From Porticoccus sp038143955 (GTDB lineage Bacteria; Pseudomonadota; Gammaproteobacteria; Pseudomonadales; Porticoccaceae), in the NCBI GenBank assembly GCA_038143955.1, contig JAYQMT010000004.1:146819-210818 (forward strand): a stretch of 64,000 nt of DNA, written 5' to 3'. Shown piece after piece: positions 26,092-37,700 of this stretch; positions within the stretch are counted from its first letter, which is position 1; each line of letters begins with the position of its first letter. Under the pieces are notes generated by a model. It had not been told where the DNA came from, searched no databases, and worked only from the letters and a program-made list of their open reading frames with translations. The translations under genes were made by a program, and so were the position numbers.

Positions 26092-26772
26092 AACAAATAG
26101 TAATAGCGATATAGATAATACCTCTGGACCAAACCTTTTTAGTAGAGATGAAAATGGTTTACTAAAAAATGTTCAGTATAGTTTTAATGCCGATGGCTCT
26201 ATAAATTGGAGAGAAATGGTAAAGAAGAGCATCTATTTCCAAATAAAAGCTGGTTTCAAATGCGCGGCAAAGATATGCCTAGATCAATAGAAGGGCTTTC
26301 AGATTATCAATTATTGATAAAACTTAGTGGTATCAAAGAACTCGCTAAGCTTAGGGGTTTTTCTGATTTAACTTATGAAGTAGTAAAATGCGAACAAGAT
26401 CATGTAGCTGTTATATGCACAATGACTTTCTCTCCAAACTATGAAACCTTTGGTAAGCCTGTAGTTTTTCAAGATATGGCTAATGCAACATTGAATAATA
26501 CCAGCAGTTTTGCTACTAAATTTCTGGAAACAATCGCTTGTAATAGAGCTTTTGTAAGATGTGTAAGAAACTTTCTTCAAGTCCATATTGTTGGAGACGA
26601 TGAAATAGACAAATCAGATTCAGGTCAAACAGGTGTTCAAGTTCCAAAGCTATCCAAAAACCCTTTAAGTCCAGCTAGCCTATTGCAATCTAAAGCTAAA
26701 GACGTATTAGAATGTGATTCATTTGATGAATTCAAAAAGACTTACATCAAAAAATGGTGGCAAGAAAAATAG
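26072..26772 (+). CDS. Conserved phage protein, possible recombination or annealing protein; one frame break
   Basis: About 233 residues from the ATG at 26072 after adding one A at about 26222. SINWREMVKEEHLFPNKSWF, LLIKLSGIKELAKLRGF and NTSSFATKFLETIACNRAFVRCVRNFL form a pattern I associate with an uncharacterised protein of aquatic T4-like phages. The last segment loosely recalls the conserved helix of Rad52/ERF annealing proteins. The C-terminus is a linker and a short helical tail. Placement in the operon with sigma factor and SSB fits DNA metabolism. Assignment is tentative. Confidence 0.45.
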
Positions 26773-26867
26773 AAGGAATCTACCAAAACGAATCAATTAA
26801 AAAAGCTGAGTCTTGGGAAGAAATCCCCGCTAAAGAATTAAGAGTAATGCTGGGGTTAATATCCTAG
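26754..26867 (+). CDS. Possible 37-residue protein closing the plus-strand operon
   Basis: An ATG overlapping the previous gene opens a short frame (MVARKIEGIYQNESIKKAES ... LRVMLGLIS) that ends in a TAG overlapping the stop of the convergent tail gene by two bases. Its composition is protein-like and there is no other explanation for 26773-26863. No terminator hairpin is visible between the two convergent operons. Confidence 0.45.
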   Translation: MVARKIEGIYQNESIKKAESWEEIPAKELRVMLGLIS

Positions 26868-29800
26868 ATTTCTCTATTGTAAGAACTATATTCGTTAAAT
26901 ATAACTGGGTAACTCCTTTTGTTTATTGAGATATTTTTCTCAATATTGTCAAATTTATCTACATTGTATTCTAGCGCTTGTATATCAAATATACCGTTGC
27001 TTTTTTCTATTACATTCATGATTTTATATTGCCTTGGTTTGGCTAGATTGACACCATCTTCTATTGCAAAAGTTGTGCCATCTGAATCTTTAATGGAATC
27101 AAGTCCATCATTATATATATCCTCAAGAATATAGCCATTATTTTTATTACCAGACATATGGACCCATCCCCCGTGTTCATTTTCGTTCATTGAACCACTA
27201 ATTGCTAAAAAATTACCAACTCCCGAAACTCCATCTGCTGCAATATTAAATCCGGCTTCTTGTATTATATTTTTTGGCTCAACCTCTTCATCTGTTTCAA
27301 GTGCTCTAGAAAATTTAGGATATCCATCAGCCCAATTATGATATTCTATCGCATCGCTGCATGATGCATTATGCCACATAGTTTGTTCTGGTGGAGGAAG
27401 CTCTCTATGGTATCCACCAAGCCAAGCAACCTGATCCTTTGGCAGTATAGCCTCTACAAAAAATTGACTTTCTTTATTTTCTATGATTGCTAGTTGTCCA
27501 GTTTTTGTTTTTGCATCTTCTAAAGCTTGACTCCATTCAAAATCCCCACTTACAAAGGAATAGAGGTTGTTATATAATTTTATCTTCGTATTGTCTTCAG
27601 ATATATCGTATATCATATATTCGCCTATTTGGCTTGCCCTCATATTTCTTATTTTTTGATCTGTAACATTAGCTTCTTGATCTAAAGATTCGATTGTTTC
27701 GTTTCCAGTTGGCGCGTATAAGGTTATTTTTTTCCAAGTTTCTTTGTCGCTGGGATCTATGGTTGTATATACGGGATAATCTAAAGTCAATTCTGCTAAC
27801 ATGCCCCTTGGATGCAAATCTACATCTACAATTTTTCCAGCGAATCTTCCGACTGTTCTTTTGTTGTCTAAGATGTCAATTACATCTCCAGGCTTTAAAT
27901 AAGACCCTGCGAGCGCAGTAGAAAACGAAACTAGTTCTGTTTCAAGATTGGCGGATTTTACTAGAAATTCAGTGGCTCTTTTAGCTTGAGCTTGCGAGGT
28001 TATTCCAAACCCATCAATACTTTGTTTTATGAAATTGTTTTCTTGAACCGCCTCTCTATCTTCTGAGTGTTCAACTTTAGCCCTGTACATGTTGTACCTA
28101 TCGGTATATCTTATATCGCAAGAATTTGTCCTAGAAGTTCTAGGTGTGCTAGAATAAGAAAACCCTTTTTTATCTACATTGCTATTGGAGAAAAGCATTA
28201 CTGCATCCTTCTTTTCATCTTGAAAGAAATTTATTGATCCGTTTGACCAATACGCAAATGACCTAAAAATCATAGCAAACTCATTGATTAGGTTGAATGC
28301 ATTTTCAGAATTCATTATGTATGCATTTAATGTATATCTTGGCTCAAGTATTGGGTAATCTATCTCTACCGCGCAGTCAAAATCAGTTTCTTTTGCTTGG
28401 TACTCTAATTCTATTGTTCTTGAGTATAAGTCAACTTCCTTTATTCTTATTGATTCATAGCTTCCGTCTTCATGAAAAATTGCTAAGTTTTTACCAGGAT
28501 GATTGAATTGATTATAAAAATCATTTGATCCTAAAGCTTGAATTTGTGAAAATTTTATTTTTTCATACTTGGGACTGTAACCACTGAGAACTAATTCATC
28601 GCAATATTTTGCCATTCTATATAAAGTCCATCGATCTATATGCTCTTCTTTTATTCCAAATTTTCCAATTCCGAATCTTTTATTAGATATTATATCATAA
28701 AGACACCACGCTGGATTATCAGTCCATTTAAGCTCTGGACTAAATGTGCCATCCCAATTACCTGTATATATTCTTGTGTCTGGGTCATAGTTAGAGGGGA
28801 TTAAAACTTTTTTAAGTCTTAAGTGGTAATTAATGTCAGGTATAGAAGCTACGTCTTTTGCATTTACTCTAGTTCCTATTACGACTGAGTTCGGATAATT
28901 AAGATGCGCAGGCAAGATTTCAGTAACCGAACTTAAAGTACAATTCTCCTTGTATCTTGCAGCTTGCTCTCCTTCTGTAACAGGGTTCCTCTCTCTACTT
29001 AACTTATAAACCTTAATAACCCTGTCTCTTTGGTTTGGGTTTGGGGGTAGGAATATTCTAATATCTTTTCTGTAAGCAGATGAAGCTACTCCGTATAATA
29101 TAACATCAGTAACGTATGGAATTTCTCCTTCATTCCCGTATTTTATCCTGAATTTTGCTTTGTTTGGCCACAGCTCTCCTGAATTTTCTATTTTAGTCCC
29201 AACCTTGAATCTATCTTCTGCCAATATATAAATAGTTAATCCACACCAAACTGCTATATTTGCAGCAGCCTCAAGAATATCATCACCTTCATCATCTGCA
29301 GATTTAGCAGAAGTTGCTTTAGCTCCTGGGTCAAAGCCTAGTGCAGCTGCTGCTGCATGATACGCTGCTGAGGCTACAGATTTACCTTCCGCATAAATAT
29401 AGTAAAGGCATAAACCTCCAGTAATCCATTCCCAAAGTTCCCCCAATTTATATTCTACCACGACTTCATCTCCGGGATAAATATAATGAAGTTGATCGAC
29501 TTGCAATGTAACATATGCTTGCTCAACCAGAGGGTTTATTATTGTGTGAGATAAATAATTTTCTTCTTCAAGTTTTTTATTTTGAAGTCCAGCGGCTTGA
29601 GCATCTGTCAATTGTAAAAACGTACCTAACGAAAGAGTATCAGTAACACTATCTATTGATATATCTGTCCAAAAATCGGGATTATTAGGGGTATCGTCAT
29701 CCATCGTAGTCAAAGGAAATTCATTTGCAATGATACCTATTGGATTAATTTCTTGTCCGTTAGCTTTTAGCTTTTCAGCAAAATCTGATCTATCTATTGA

Positions 29801-31336
29801 GACGCCTAACGAGGGGTCAGTGAGTCCTTTTTTATTTGGATCGTCGTCTGGTAATGCTGAGTCAGCCTGATAGTCGGTCCATAATTGTGCATAGGCAGAT
29901 GGGTCTGTTATCTTATATAAAGCTGCAGTCTTTGAATTATTTGATGCATATATATTTCCAACGATAAAATCAGGGTCATTTCTGTAATCATTAGATTGAT
30001 CGTAGACGCCTTTCAATTTATCAAGGGGCTCTCCAATTGTTCCATACTTGTAATCTCCCGCAGAATCATATGCATAAACTTTATCACCAACCAGATAATC
30101 ACTAGCTTTAGAAGCGTCAAATGATTCGTACTCTGAATATAATGTTGTAGCTAATTTAAAGGATCCAGCGTAAGTTACAACAGCTCCCTCTTTATAGTTT
30201 TCTGATCCATCGTATGGGTATCCAAAATTTTGTGCAGCCCTATATGTTTGGCCATTTTCTGCAACAATATCGCCCGCATCGTAAGTATTATCTGGATTAA
30301 ATGCTTCTGCATTTACAGCCAGCTGACTTGCTAACTCCTCCTGATCAATCAATCTTGGTCCGTACAGAGTACCCCCAACCTCTTTAGTATATGCAGTGAA
30401 ATTATATTGTGGTTCTAAAATCTTTTGATTTTCTCCACCCATCTCATTATGTTCGTCAAGACCTATATCTATATCAAACTCATTTATATTATATGTATCA
30501 ACACCAACTTCCGTATTAATTTCTTTGACAGGTGTATCGTTAAGGTATACAGCTTGAAGGTAATCATCATCCTCATATCTTAATGGTGTGGATGAACTAG
30601 GTGTTTGAGTGTCTTTTTTAAAATCAGTTTTCTTTCTATTTTTATCGGCAAAGCCATCTATCGGACCTTCTGAAAGCAATTCTATAGACTTAAAAATAGA
30701 TGTAGATTCAAGGCGAAACCAACCCACGCCGTTTTCTTTCTTTCCACCCCTCCATCTTTCTCCAACTTGAACTGGGTATATAGTTGTCCCCTGATTTTGT
30801 TGCGAATACTCGCCTTCAGTATTTAAATAATCTAAGGACTCTTCGCTAAAAACCAATGGATAAAAACCTTTTGGTTCCTGATTTGTTTCAAGTTGGGGTT
30901 CGCTTTGCAGGCAAACAAAAGAGCTTCGCATTGCATTAATCTCGTTAATTCTGTATCTTGTTTCATCTTCTATCCTTGAATCAGGCCACCAGTTTCCGTT
31001 GGTGCCGAAGTTATCAAGGTAAGCTTTGTCGACGCCTTTTGAATAATTCATTGTATAATACATAAACCCGCCAATGTCATTACCTTTTTTTTCTACAAAT
31101 CTATACCTTTGTGCTTCTACCGGCTCAAAACCCCCGTACATCCCATCAATTGCGCCAAAAGTAGCTAGCTGCAACTGCTCTTGAAGGTACTGGAAGCCTG
31201 GGTCAGTAAATGAATATTTACTGCTACCCTCAAAAACATTCATCGCAAAAGAGGATACTAATGGACCAAGATCTTCCCTGTAAAATTCACTATAACTAGG
31301 CACTAAACTATAACTTCCATGAGAAAAATCAAACAA
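26864..31336 (-). CDS. Tail tip / host-specificity protein (lambda gpJ-like) with C-type-lectin-like insertion
   Basis: A 1,490-residue protein. LLSEGPIDGFADK followed by LQAVYLNDTPVKE (about residues 215-265) is the signature opening of gpJ-type central tail fibre proteins. VVIGTRVNAKDVASIPDIN and WTDNPAWCLYDIISNKRFGIG (about residues 810-880) belong to the phage-tail_3 hub domain. Fibronectin- and baseplate-like strands follow. Near the C-terminus (about residues 1260-1400) a domain with FEWSQALEDAKTKTGQLAII, VAWLGGYHR, YHNWADGYP and GGWVHMSGN has the order of C-type lectin folds. The start is a TTG; no ATG exists, and a base error may fuse or separate it from the I-like gene. This is the probable receptor-binding tip. 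Confidence 0.85.
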   Translation of the reverse strand: MFDFSHGSYSLVPSYSEFYREDLGPLVSSFAMNVFEGSSKYSFTDPGFQYLQEQLQLATFGAIDGMYGGFEPVEAQRYRFVEKKGNDIGGFMYYTMNYSKGVDKAYLDNFGTNGNWWPDSRIEDETRYRINEINAMRSSFVCLQSEPQLETNQEPKGFYPLVFSEESLDYLNTEGEYSQQNQGTTIYPVQVGERWRGGKKENGVGWFRLESTSIFKSIELLSEGPIDGFADKNRKKTDFKKDTQTPSSSTPLRYEDDDYLQAVYLNDTPVKEINTEVGVDTYNINEFDIDIGLDEHNEMGGENQKILEPQYNFTAYTKEVGGTLYGPRLIDQEELASQLAVNAEAFNPDNTYDAGDIVAENGQTYRAAQNFGYPYDGSENYKEGAVVTYAGSFKLATTLYSEYESFDASKASDYLVGDKVYAYDSAGDYKYGTIGEPLDKLKGVYDQSNDYRNDPDFIVGNIYASNNSKTAALYKITDPSAYAQLWTDYQADSALPDDDPNKKGLTDPSLGVSIDRSDFAEKLKANGQEINPIGIIANEFPLTTMDDDTPNNPDFWTDISIDSVTDTLSLGTFLQLTDAQAAGLQNKKLEEENYLSHTIINPLVEQAYVTLQVDQLHYIYPGDEVVVEYKLGELWEWITGGLCLYYIYAEGKSVASAAYHAAAAALGFDPGAKATSAKSADDEGDDILEAAANIAVWCGLTIYILAEDRFKVGTKIENSGELWPNKAKFRIKYGNEGEIPYVTDVILYGVASSAYRKDIRIFLPPNPNQRDRVIKVYKLSRERNPVTEGEQAARYKENCTLSSVTEILPAHLNYPNSVVIGTRVNAKDVASIPDINYHLRLKKVLIPSNYDPDTRIYTGNWDGTFSPELKWTDNPAWCLYDIISNKRFGIGKFGIKEEHIDRWTLYRMAKYCDELVLSGYSPKYEKIKFSQIQALGSNDFYNQFNHPGKNLAIFHEDGSYESIRIKEVDLYSRTIELEYQAKETDFDCAVEIDYPILEPRYTLNAYIMNSENAFNLINEFAMIFRSFAYWSNGSINFFQDEKKDAVMLFSNSNVDKKGFSYSSTPRTSRTNSCDIRYTDRYNMYRAKVEHSEDREAVQENNFIKQSIDGFGITSQAQAKRATEFLVKSANLETELVSFSTALAGSYLKPGDVIDILDNKRTVGRFAGKIVDVDLHPRGMLAELTLDYPVYTTIDPSDKETWKKITLYAPTGNETIESLDQEANVTDQKIRNMRASQIGEYMIYDISEDNTKIKLYNNLYSFVSGDFEWSQALEDAKTKTGQLAIIENKESQFFVEAILPKDQVAWLGGYHRELPPPEQTMWHNASCSDAIEYHNWADGYPKFSRALETDEEVEPKNIIQEAGFNIAADGVSGVGNFLAISGSMNENEHGGWVHMSGNKNNGYILEDIYNDGLDSIKDSDGTTFAIEDGVNLAKPRQYKIMNVIEKSNGIFDIQALEYNVDKFDNIEKNISINKRSYPVIFNEYSSYNREI

Positions 31337-31843
31337 TTTACTTTTTGAGAATTATAATCATAATTTAAAACGCACGATGACACCACGTTACCCCCAACTT
31401 TCATAACCCCGTACCCTACTGGAATTGTAGCCCCTTGTTGAAATCTATTTTGTACCGTTATACAGGTAAGATTTTGTCTGGGTCTGCAAGGCGTTATCAT
31501 CACGCTCCATAGCTTCTGCCATTTTTTTGCTAACATACATTGACGCTGCAGTTATAGCTGCTGTCATTACTAAGCTTCCGGCAAAACCTCTACCTTGAGG
31601 AAGCGGGAACACATGGAGATCTTTTTCTGTATACAACAAAGATTCCTTATCGGTTGTAAAATCTTCTTCTCCCTTTTTTTATTCCATAATAAACTCCTTG
31701 TGAATGTTTTTTGAATAGGTACTTTTCGATATCAGGGTTATTGCAAAATAGCGCGGAAACAGCTTGACTAGGGGAATCAACATCAAGACTCCATACTTCG
31801 CCAAACTTCTTTCCTAATTTTCCATGTAAAAATACTTTTTCAT
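31303..31843 (-). CDS. Tail assembly protein I-like, several frame breaks
   Basis: The ATG at 31843 is preceded by AGGTAAAAGG. With about three single-base corrections in A runs the product reads KKVFLHGKLGKKFGEVWSL, then DVDSPSQAVSALFCNNPDIE, VYYGIKKGEEDF, DLHVFPLPQGRGFAGS, a hydrophobic segment (LVMTAAITAASMYVSKKM) and RFQQGATIPVGYGVMKVGG. This is the domain order of lambda gpI / TAP-I proteins, which help assemble the tail tip. About 180 residues. Its end overlaps the J-like frame. Confidence 0.75.
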
Positions 31844-31856
31844 CCTTTTACCTATT

Positions 31857-32582
31857 TTAATTACACAAAGAGGGGTGTCTGTATAAGTCTTTTATTTTAG
31901 ATTGCCACCTGCTATCTAGTATCTGTTTTCTTGATACAGTATTTCCGCATTGATGTATGAAAAAATCATCGCCTAGATAAATACCCACATGCTTTCTTTT
32001 GTTTTCTTTTAGTTGGAACACTATAACATCATGTTTTTTAATTTCTTCTTTTTTAATTTTAATTAAATTATTATTTAATATATCTTCTAATTGTTTATTA
32101 GCTTCATGATCAACTTCTGTTAACCAGTAGTTTTTATTCCATTTTGTTATATTTATATTAAGCTTTAACATAAAATAGTCTTTAAATAAACAAGTGCATT
32201 CATAGAATCCTTTTATATAAGGTCTGCCTATTAATTTTCAGGCTCATATGACTCAGGATAATATAAAAGAATTTTTTTGTCTTCAAGCTATATATTAAAT
32301 AAGGGATCCCCATTTCTTCTGATATTAAAGTATCTTGCATAGAAGGCTCCTCTGTTGTTTTGGGGTGGGAATGGTAAATGCCAAGTATTTTTTGATTTAT
32401 TTTGCAGTCTATAAAATATTGAGGGAAAATGCGAAACTTTCTTGTTTTTTATCACTTAAGTTTTTAAGTTTTTTAATTGATATCGTTAAGTCTCTGTTCA
32501 ATAAAACTAAACCGCAGACTTCTTCCTCTGGTTGAGACTCAGCATGTTTGATTATTTCTTTTTGATAGTTATTTAAACTCAT
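31857..32582 (-). CDS. Tail peptidase gpK-like: JAB/MPN domain plus NlpC/P60 domain, several frame breaks
   Basis: Starts MSLNNYQKEIIKHAESQ at 32582. The first half has a JAMM metalloprotease site: Glu in QPEEEVCGLV and the perfect HxHx7SxxD pattern in YHSHPKTTEEPSMQD. The second half is NlpC/P60-like: GRPYIKGFYECTC supplies the catalytic Cys and KHVGIYLGDDFFIHQ the catalytic His. Lambda gpK has the same two domains and takes part in tail-tip assembly or cell-wall penetration. At least three indels separate the pieces (near 32420, 32290 and 32228). Confidence 0.82.
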
Positions 32583-33606
32583 AAGGATCAACTCCAGGAA
32601 ATCCGCCAAAAGGCAACCCGCTTCCGTTATGCTCAGTCCATTGGTTTCCTTTTTGCCCCAGTGTTACATCGCCCCTTAACCCTCCTCCGGCCTCTTCTGA
32701 ATTTGCGCCAAACCTTAATCTACATCCACACAAGGTTTTATCGCAAGCATCTAACACCCAGTCTTCATTATTGTCCGCGGGATAAGATCTTGTGTCTTCT
32801 TTTTTGCAGATGTAAATACTTGCTGGATACAAATCAGCATCATCATCATATGCTGAAACTTTTACCACATCTCCTTTTTTATATTCTCCAGTGCGACTCC
32901 ATTCTTGATAAAACCCATCTTCACCAGTTCTCGCAAATTCACCCTGAATATCATTACCTGTAAAATAAACTCCAGAACCTATCATTGACCCAGCATAGCC
33001 ACTGGCCACGAACCTTTTATTCTTTGCATCAGATATTGGTTTTCCTTTGTATCTGCAGCCAATGTTTGACCTATACTGCCATGGACAGTAATTTGAGTAA
33101 ATTATTCTTGACGGCACATTGGCGTTTTGAAGTTCAAGCAATGATACTAATTCAAATTGCACAACCTCATCATTTTCAGAAATTTTTGTATTAACGTAAA
33201 AAATCTCTTCAGCAAAAGATGCCTCTGGATCAGGATCAGTGTGGGGGTTTACATTGTCGGGAAAATTTTCTTTATCTAGGTATTTAACAAAAGTCTTTAT
33301 TCTTGTAACCTTATAGTTTATAAAATCTTTAAAGAAGCCAAGCTTTAAAGACATGTTTCCTTGGTGGTTAGAGAATGTCATTTTTGGCCTAGGTAACCTA
33401 CCATCGCCATGAACTTCAAATCCTTCTACGTACATAGGCACGAAATCATAGGCTTGATTGTTGAAAATTAATTTTTCTCTGTAGCCATTTTCACCCGCAT
33501 GAAAAAAATACTTTCCCTTTTCTTTTAGGTCTATCTGGTAAAAACAAATAACTGCAGTGGGCGAAATATCAAATAAAGATTTTACATGTGATTCCGTGTT
33601 TCTCAT
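32569..33606 (-). CDS. Minor tail protein L-like
   Basis: About 345 residues. The ATG at 33606 is chosen because it overlaps the upstream TGA (ATGA); an upstream in-frame ATG at 33621 is less likely. Early segments (YDFVPMYVEGFEVHGDGRLP, RPKMTFSN) match the N-terminal domain of gpL. NYCPWQYRSNIGCRYKG and later DACDKTLCGCRLRFG supply the Cys residues that, in lambda gpL, hold an iron-sulfur cluster. It ends GFPGVDPYEF, a typical gpL terminus. It connects the tail tip to the tube. Confidence 0.85.
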   Translation of the reverse strand: MRNTESHVKSLFDISPTAVICFYQIDLKEKGKYFFHAGENGYREKLIFNNQAYDFVPMYVEGFEVHGDGRLPRPKMTFSNHQGNMSLKLGFFKDFINYKVTRIKTFVKYLDKENFPDNVNPHTDPDPEASFAEEIFYVNTKISENDEVVQFELVSLLELQNANVPSRIIYSNYCPWQYRSNIGCRYKGKPISDAKNKRFVASGYAGSMIGSGVYFTGNDIQGEFARTGEDGFYQEWSRTGEYKKGDVVKVSAYDDDADLYPASIYICKKEDTRSYPADNNEDWVLDACDKTLCGCRLRFGANSEEAGGGLRGDVTLGQKGNQWTEHNGSGLPFGGFPGVDPYEFK

Positions 33607-34750
33607 GATAATGTTATGCAATCAGGTTGGGTTGTGGATGGAACGTCTCCATTAATCAAATCAATAAATCCATTAGGCTTTGATGTTGAATTAGTAATAT
33701 TAAGGAAACTTCCGTCGTAAGTATATATAGAGTAGTATTTAATAGGATTTTGCGGGTCTGAGGAATCGGTTCCTTCTGCGAAAAACATTGGAAATTGAGT
33801 ATTGTTATTAGTTCGATCAGGGACAATTATCCAAGCTATAGAGTCTCCCGCTGATACTTTTTGGTGTCCAATAGCCCAATCAATACTATTACTTAGGTTG
33901 TTGGTTACTTGGGATATTTCAATTTTAGTTTCCCACCTTCCATCTTGATTCGCTCTAAAAGATAAAGTTGCAGATGCCTCTTCTCCTTGTGCAGATGTAA
34001 AAGTCAAAACTTTCGTATGCTCGCCTTCAAAAGTTGGACAAAGCGCGATACCTTGATTTGGGTCTGGCGCGCCTTCTATAGGATCAAATTTTGCTGGCAA
34101 CGGTTCGGGTTTTTCAAAATTATCTTTATTTTTCATCCATTCTCGATCAACGAAGTGACATATAAATTCACCAGAAAGAGTTACTGATGCATCGCAGTTA
34201 TCTGCATCCTCACAGTTTGATAGTTTAAATCCTGGATATATTTCTACTACTGACCCAAACTTATCTCCGGTTCTTTGATCTGCAGTTCCTGCATCACCAA
34301 ACTTTAACTCATCAATTTTTGGATGAAAAAAAGTTTCTACTCTTTTTTTGTTTTCTGGGCTCTATTGTAAACGGTAATTCATTAACAGTCCCTGATTCAT
34401 ATATTTCTAGGCCAGAATATAATGGATAATTAAATAGAGAAAATCTTTCAGGATCGCTCATGGTAAAACCAGTTATGGTTATCGGCATTGAGCAGGTGTT
34501 AAGCAAAGTGAAACTTCCTGAATCAACTACATTTCTCCCTGTGCATAAAAACTCGCAGTCAATAAAACCATCCTGACAGCTAGATTCAAGCGCTATAAGT
34601 AGCCCATCTTCTGTTTCAACAAATTTTTGGTAAGTTTTGGTTTGGATTAATTCTTTTCTGAAGCTAGATATTTGCATAATTTCGGCTGCACTTGATCCTC
34701 GGAAGGACTGAGTAACCTATACCTTGTTCTGATGGATTTATGAATGCCAT
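33603..34750 (-). CDS. Tail-associated protein of unknown function, two frame breaks
   Basis: About 382 residues restored from the ATG at 34750 (MAFINPSEQGIGYSVLP), through breaks near 34700 and 34335, to the TGA overlapping the L-like gene. The N-terminal part contains SGSFTLLNTCSMPITITGF, a strand pattern like Ig-fold ASH/hydin domains; the middle has KIDELKFGDAGTADQRTGDK, and the C-terminal part TATLSF-type strands (ASATLSFRANQDGRWETKIE). Cys are frequent. Position between the M-like and L-like genes makes it a tail component. Confidence 0.6.
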
Positions 34751-34762
34751 TTTGTTACTATT

Positions 34763-37700
34763 TTAGAATCCAGACCATGATGTATCACACTCTGAGTAAT
34801 TGCTTGATGAGTTCCATTTTACTATATTCGCAGGTAGGTTTTGATTTCTCCATGAATCAAGCCAACCCGGCCAAGTTACGTTTGCAGGATCACCAAATGA
34901 AGAACCCATTGAGCTTCCATTTACATTAAAGTCACCATTTGCTCGTAACTCCCAGTTCATTCCAACACCCAAATCACCTTCATGGGTAGCTAAAGTTACT
35001 GTGCCATTTGCTAAATTATTATTAACTGGTGTCAGCTCGACCCAATCAGATGCAGGAACGGGATTATCAGCCAAAAAGCTTGAGGAACCAGAGATTCCAA
35101 GTAATCGCTTGGCTTCAGTAATAGGCTTTATTCCGTGAGCAGTCACATTATCATTAAGAGATCTCCCTAGAATCATTAGGGCCCAGAAACTGCTTGCAAC
35201 TTGTCCTGCTATTTCTCCATCTCGACCTTCTAATTCTAACAAATGCTCCATCCCGTATTTAGCAACCCATGGGTAATTAGGACTGGTTTCTGGCTGCACT
35301 CCGTCAACGAAGTACATTTTAATTACACCCCAGGCATGTAAAATTTCCATCTGATCTATTATTGAGGGAGCAACAATTGCCCCGTCCTTGAAATAAGGAA
35401 GGTCTGCGAGTGTATCATAATCATCAAAACTCAATCCTGCTGCGTAAAAACCATCTATATAATCATCGTGAGATGTATGTAAATAATACCCCCAGTATCT
35501 TCGTACATTTTCTTCGGTTGCAGGCTCGTTAAATCCAGCGGGTTGATTTCGTTTGCTGTAGGCAAACCTGTTTGCAAGATTAAGAAACTCAAAGTTTTCT
35601 GGTCGAGAGTTCCACTCCAGCCATTGATTAACAGCATCGTTTTGAGTTGGGCAATCAAAATTTATTCCCACACCAACTAAAGAAGAAAAATCAGGAATAT
35701 TTAATGGTTCTCCTGTAGGGGCGGCTTCTGACTCTATGTCTCCTATTTTGATAGGAATCTCTAGTCTAGCATAACAATCCATTTTCTTGAGACTATCATC
35801 TTCGGTATTAAAAACTAATTCTATTCTGTCTCCAAGGCTAGCCAAATTACCTATCCTAAGGCCAAAAAATAAATCTATATATTCTTCTGGCTGAAGTTCT
35901 GGTAAATGATTATAATTACCTTCTTGATCTTCTTGTTCCCATTTTGTTAAATCAACTCCTCCGATATTATAGTCAACTATTTCTAGGCCTGAAGTAGTTT
36001 TGAATATTCTAATTGGCATACCCCTGAAAGCAACACCAGTATTGTATACGCCTCTGGTTTTAGGCGGTATGATAAGAATAGGGTCGGTCATTAGGATTGA
36101 TCCATCGTCTAATTGTATTTTGAAATCTTGGTCTGTTATAATGGTATAAGACTCAACACTGTTCCATCCTCCATTTATTTCAAAAACTTCACCTCCCCTA
36201 ATAACTTCGTATTCTGTATTAAAGCTTTCCCATAGCGTATTTGCGCCTCCTTCTCCAAAAGCGTCTTCTTGCAGGAAAGATTTATTGTTAAGATCCCCGT
36301 AGAATTGACCACCGTAACCTGTTTTAATATTTACTATATTGTATTCTGGCTCTATTTCTATTATATCCCTGTAATTTCCATCTTTTGGTATGCCTGATTC
36401 GAGAACCGATGTAGTCCATTTTAGGTCTGCTGGTTCATTTTCTAAGTTAATCAAGGTGTTAAGGATTTTTATTGGTCTTGGACCACAATTTTTAACACTT
36501 ACGCAGAATAAATTTTCATAACCTGTTTCAGATGTAATTCTAGATACAGTTTTTATTAAAGCCAAAAGTCTAGCAACTTCGTCCGCGGGATTTGTGTTAT
36601 CGCTAATCTTAAAAAAGAATTCTGGATCTTCGCTAGAATTTTCATCGTAGTCATAAACATATTTTTTATTATGCTTTGACATATAGTTGGAATTACCCAT
36701 TTGAGCAAACATAAAAATAGTAGGAACCTCTTCTTCATACCAAGCGGGATTATTTTCTCCGTCTGGATTATTCTGAGAAGAATAAGTGTTAATTTTTGAT
36801 AACGGACTATTTCCAGCATGAGAGTAGCTTGATTTACCTAACACTGAATCAGAAGGTCTCCTTTTTGACAACTCTCCGCCTTTCCTTAATTGCTCAGCCA
36901 TGTTCAATGTAGGCTGGCTGTATCGATCCCATATACTTCCATCTATTGAAGCATCTGCGGCAGTTATGACTCCATCGCTTAACATAATGATTATTCTATC
37001 TGATACGAATTCAGCCCTCGGACTATTGTAAAGTTGCGCCAAAGCTTTACTGACCGCATCTGTAAAATATTCTCCTTGGCCATATCTTGCATTTGTATTT
37101 CTCCAATCAAGAGCTTGATCGTAAAATATTTTTTTATCAAAAGATTCTGGGTGAGAAGATATATCATTTACTGTCACGCCTTCGCCCATTAATATTAATC
37201 CAAAGTTCACTCTGTCTCTTTCTACTTTGATGGTAAACCTTTCTAGCTCTTCTAAATTATACCCTTTTGATTTTAGATCTTCTCTTATATTTTTTTGAGT
37301 TGGATCTATTAGTGTGTTCAGTGATTCATCGACAGGCCAAGGCGGTAAAGTGCTAGATATTTCAGGCGCATTTATATGTCCTCCATAGTCAAAAGTTCCA
37401 GGCATTATTAGCTGATCGTGAGAAGTGACCATTTTCATAACCAAATCAACTGCAGCTTTATATTTTGAGTACTGATAGCTTGAGTCTGGACCTTCTCCCT
37501 GTATGGTTAAGTGGGTCATGCTTCCTGTCGTATCTACCACAAAAACAATATCAACCGCTTTTCTATTTCCACCAAGATTGCCTTCTGGACCTAATAAGTC
37601 AAAGGTTGAATCACATAAAACAGCTTGAGCAGCAGACGAAAAAGTACAAAGCTCATGGTTAGTTATTTTATTAAAAGCGGCAGCGCTATAGCATGGACCT

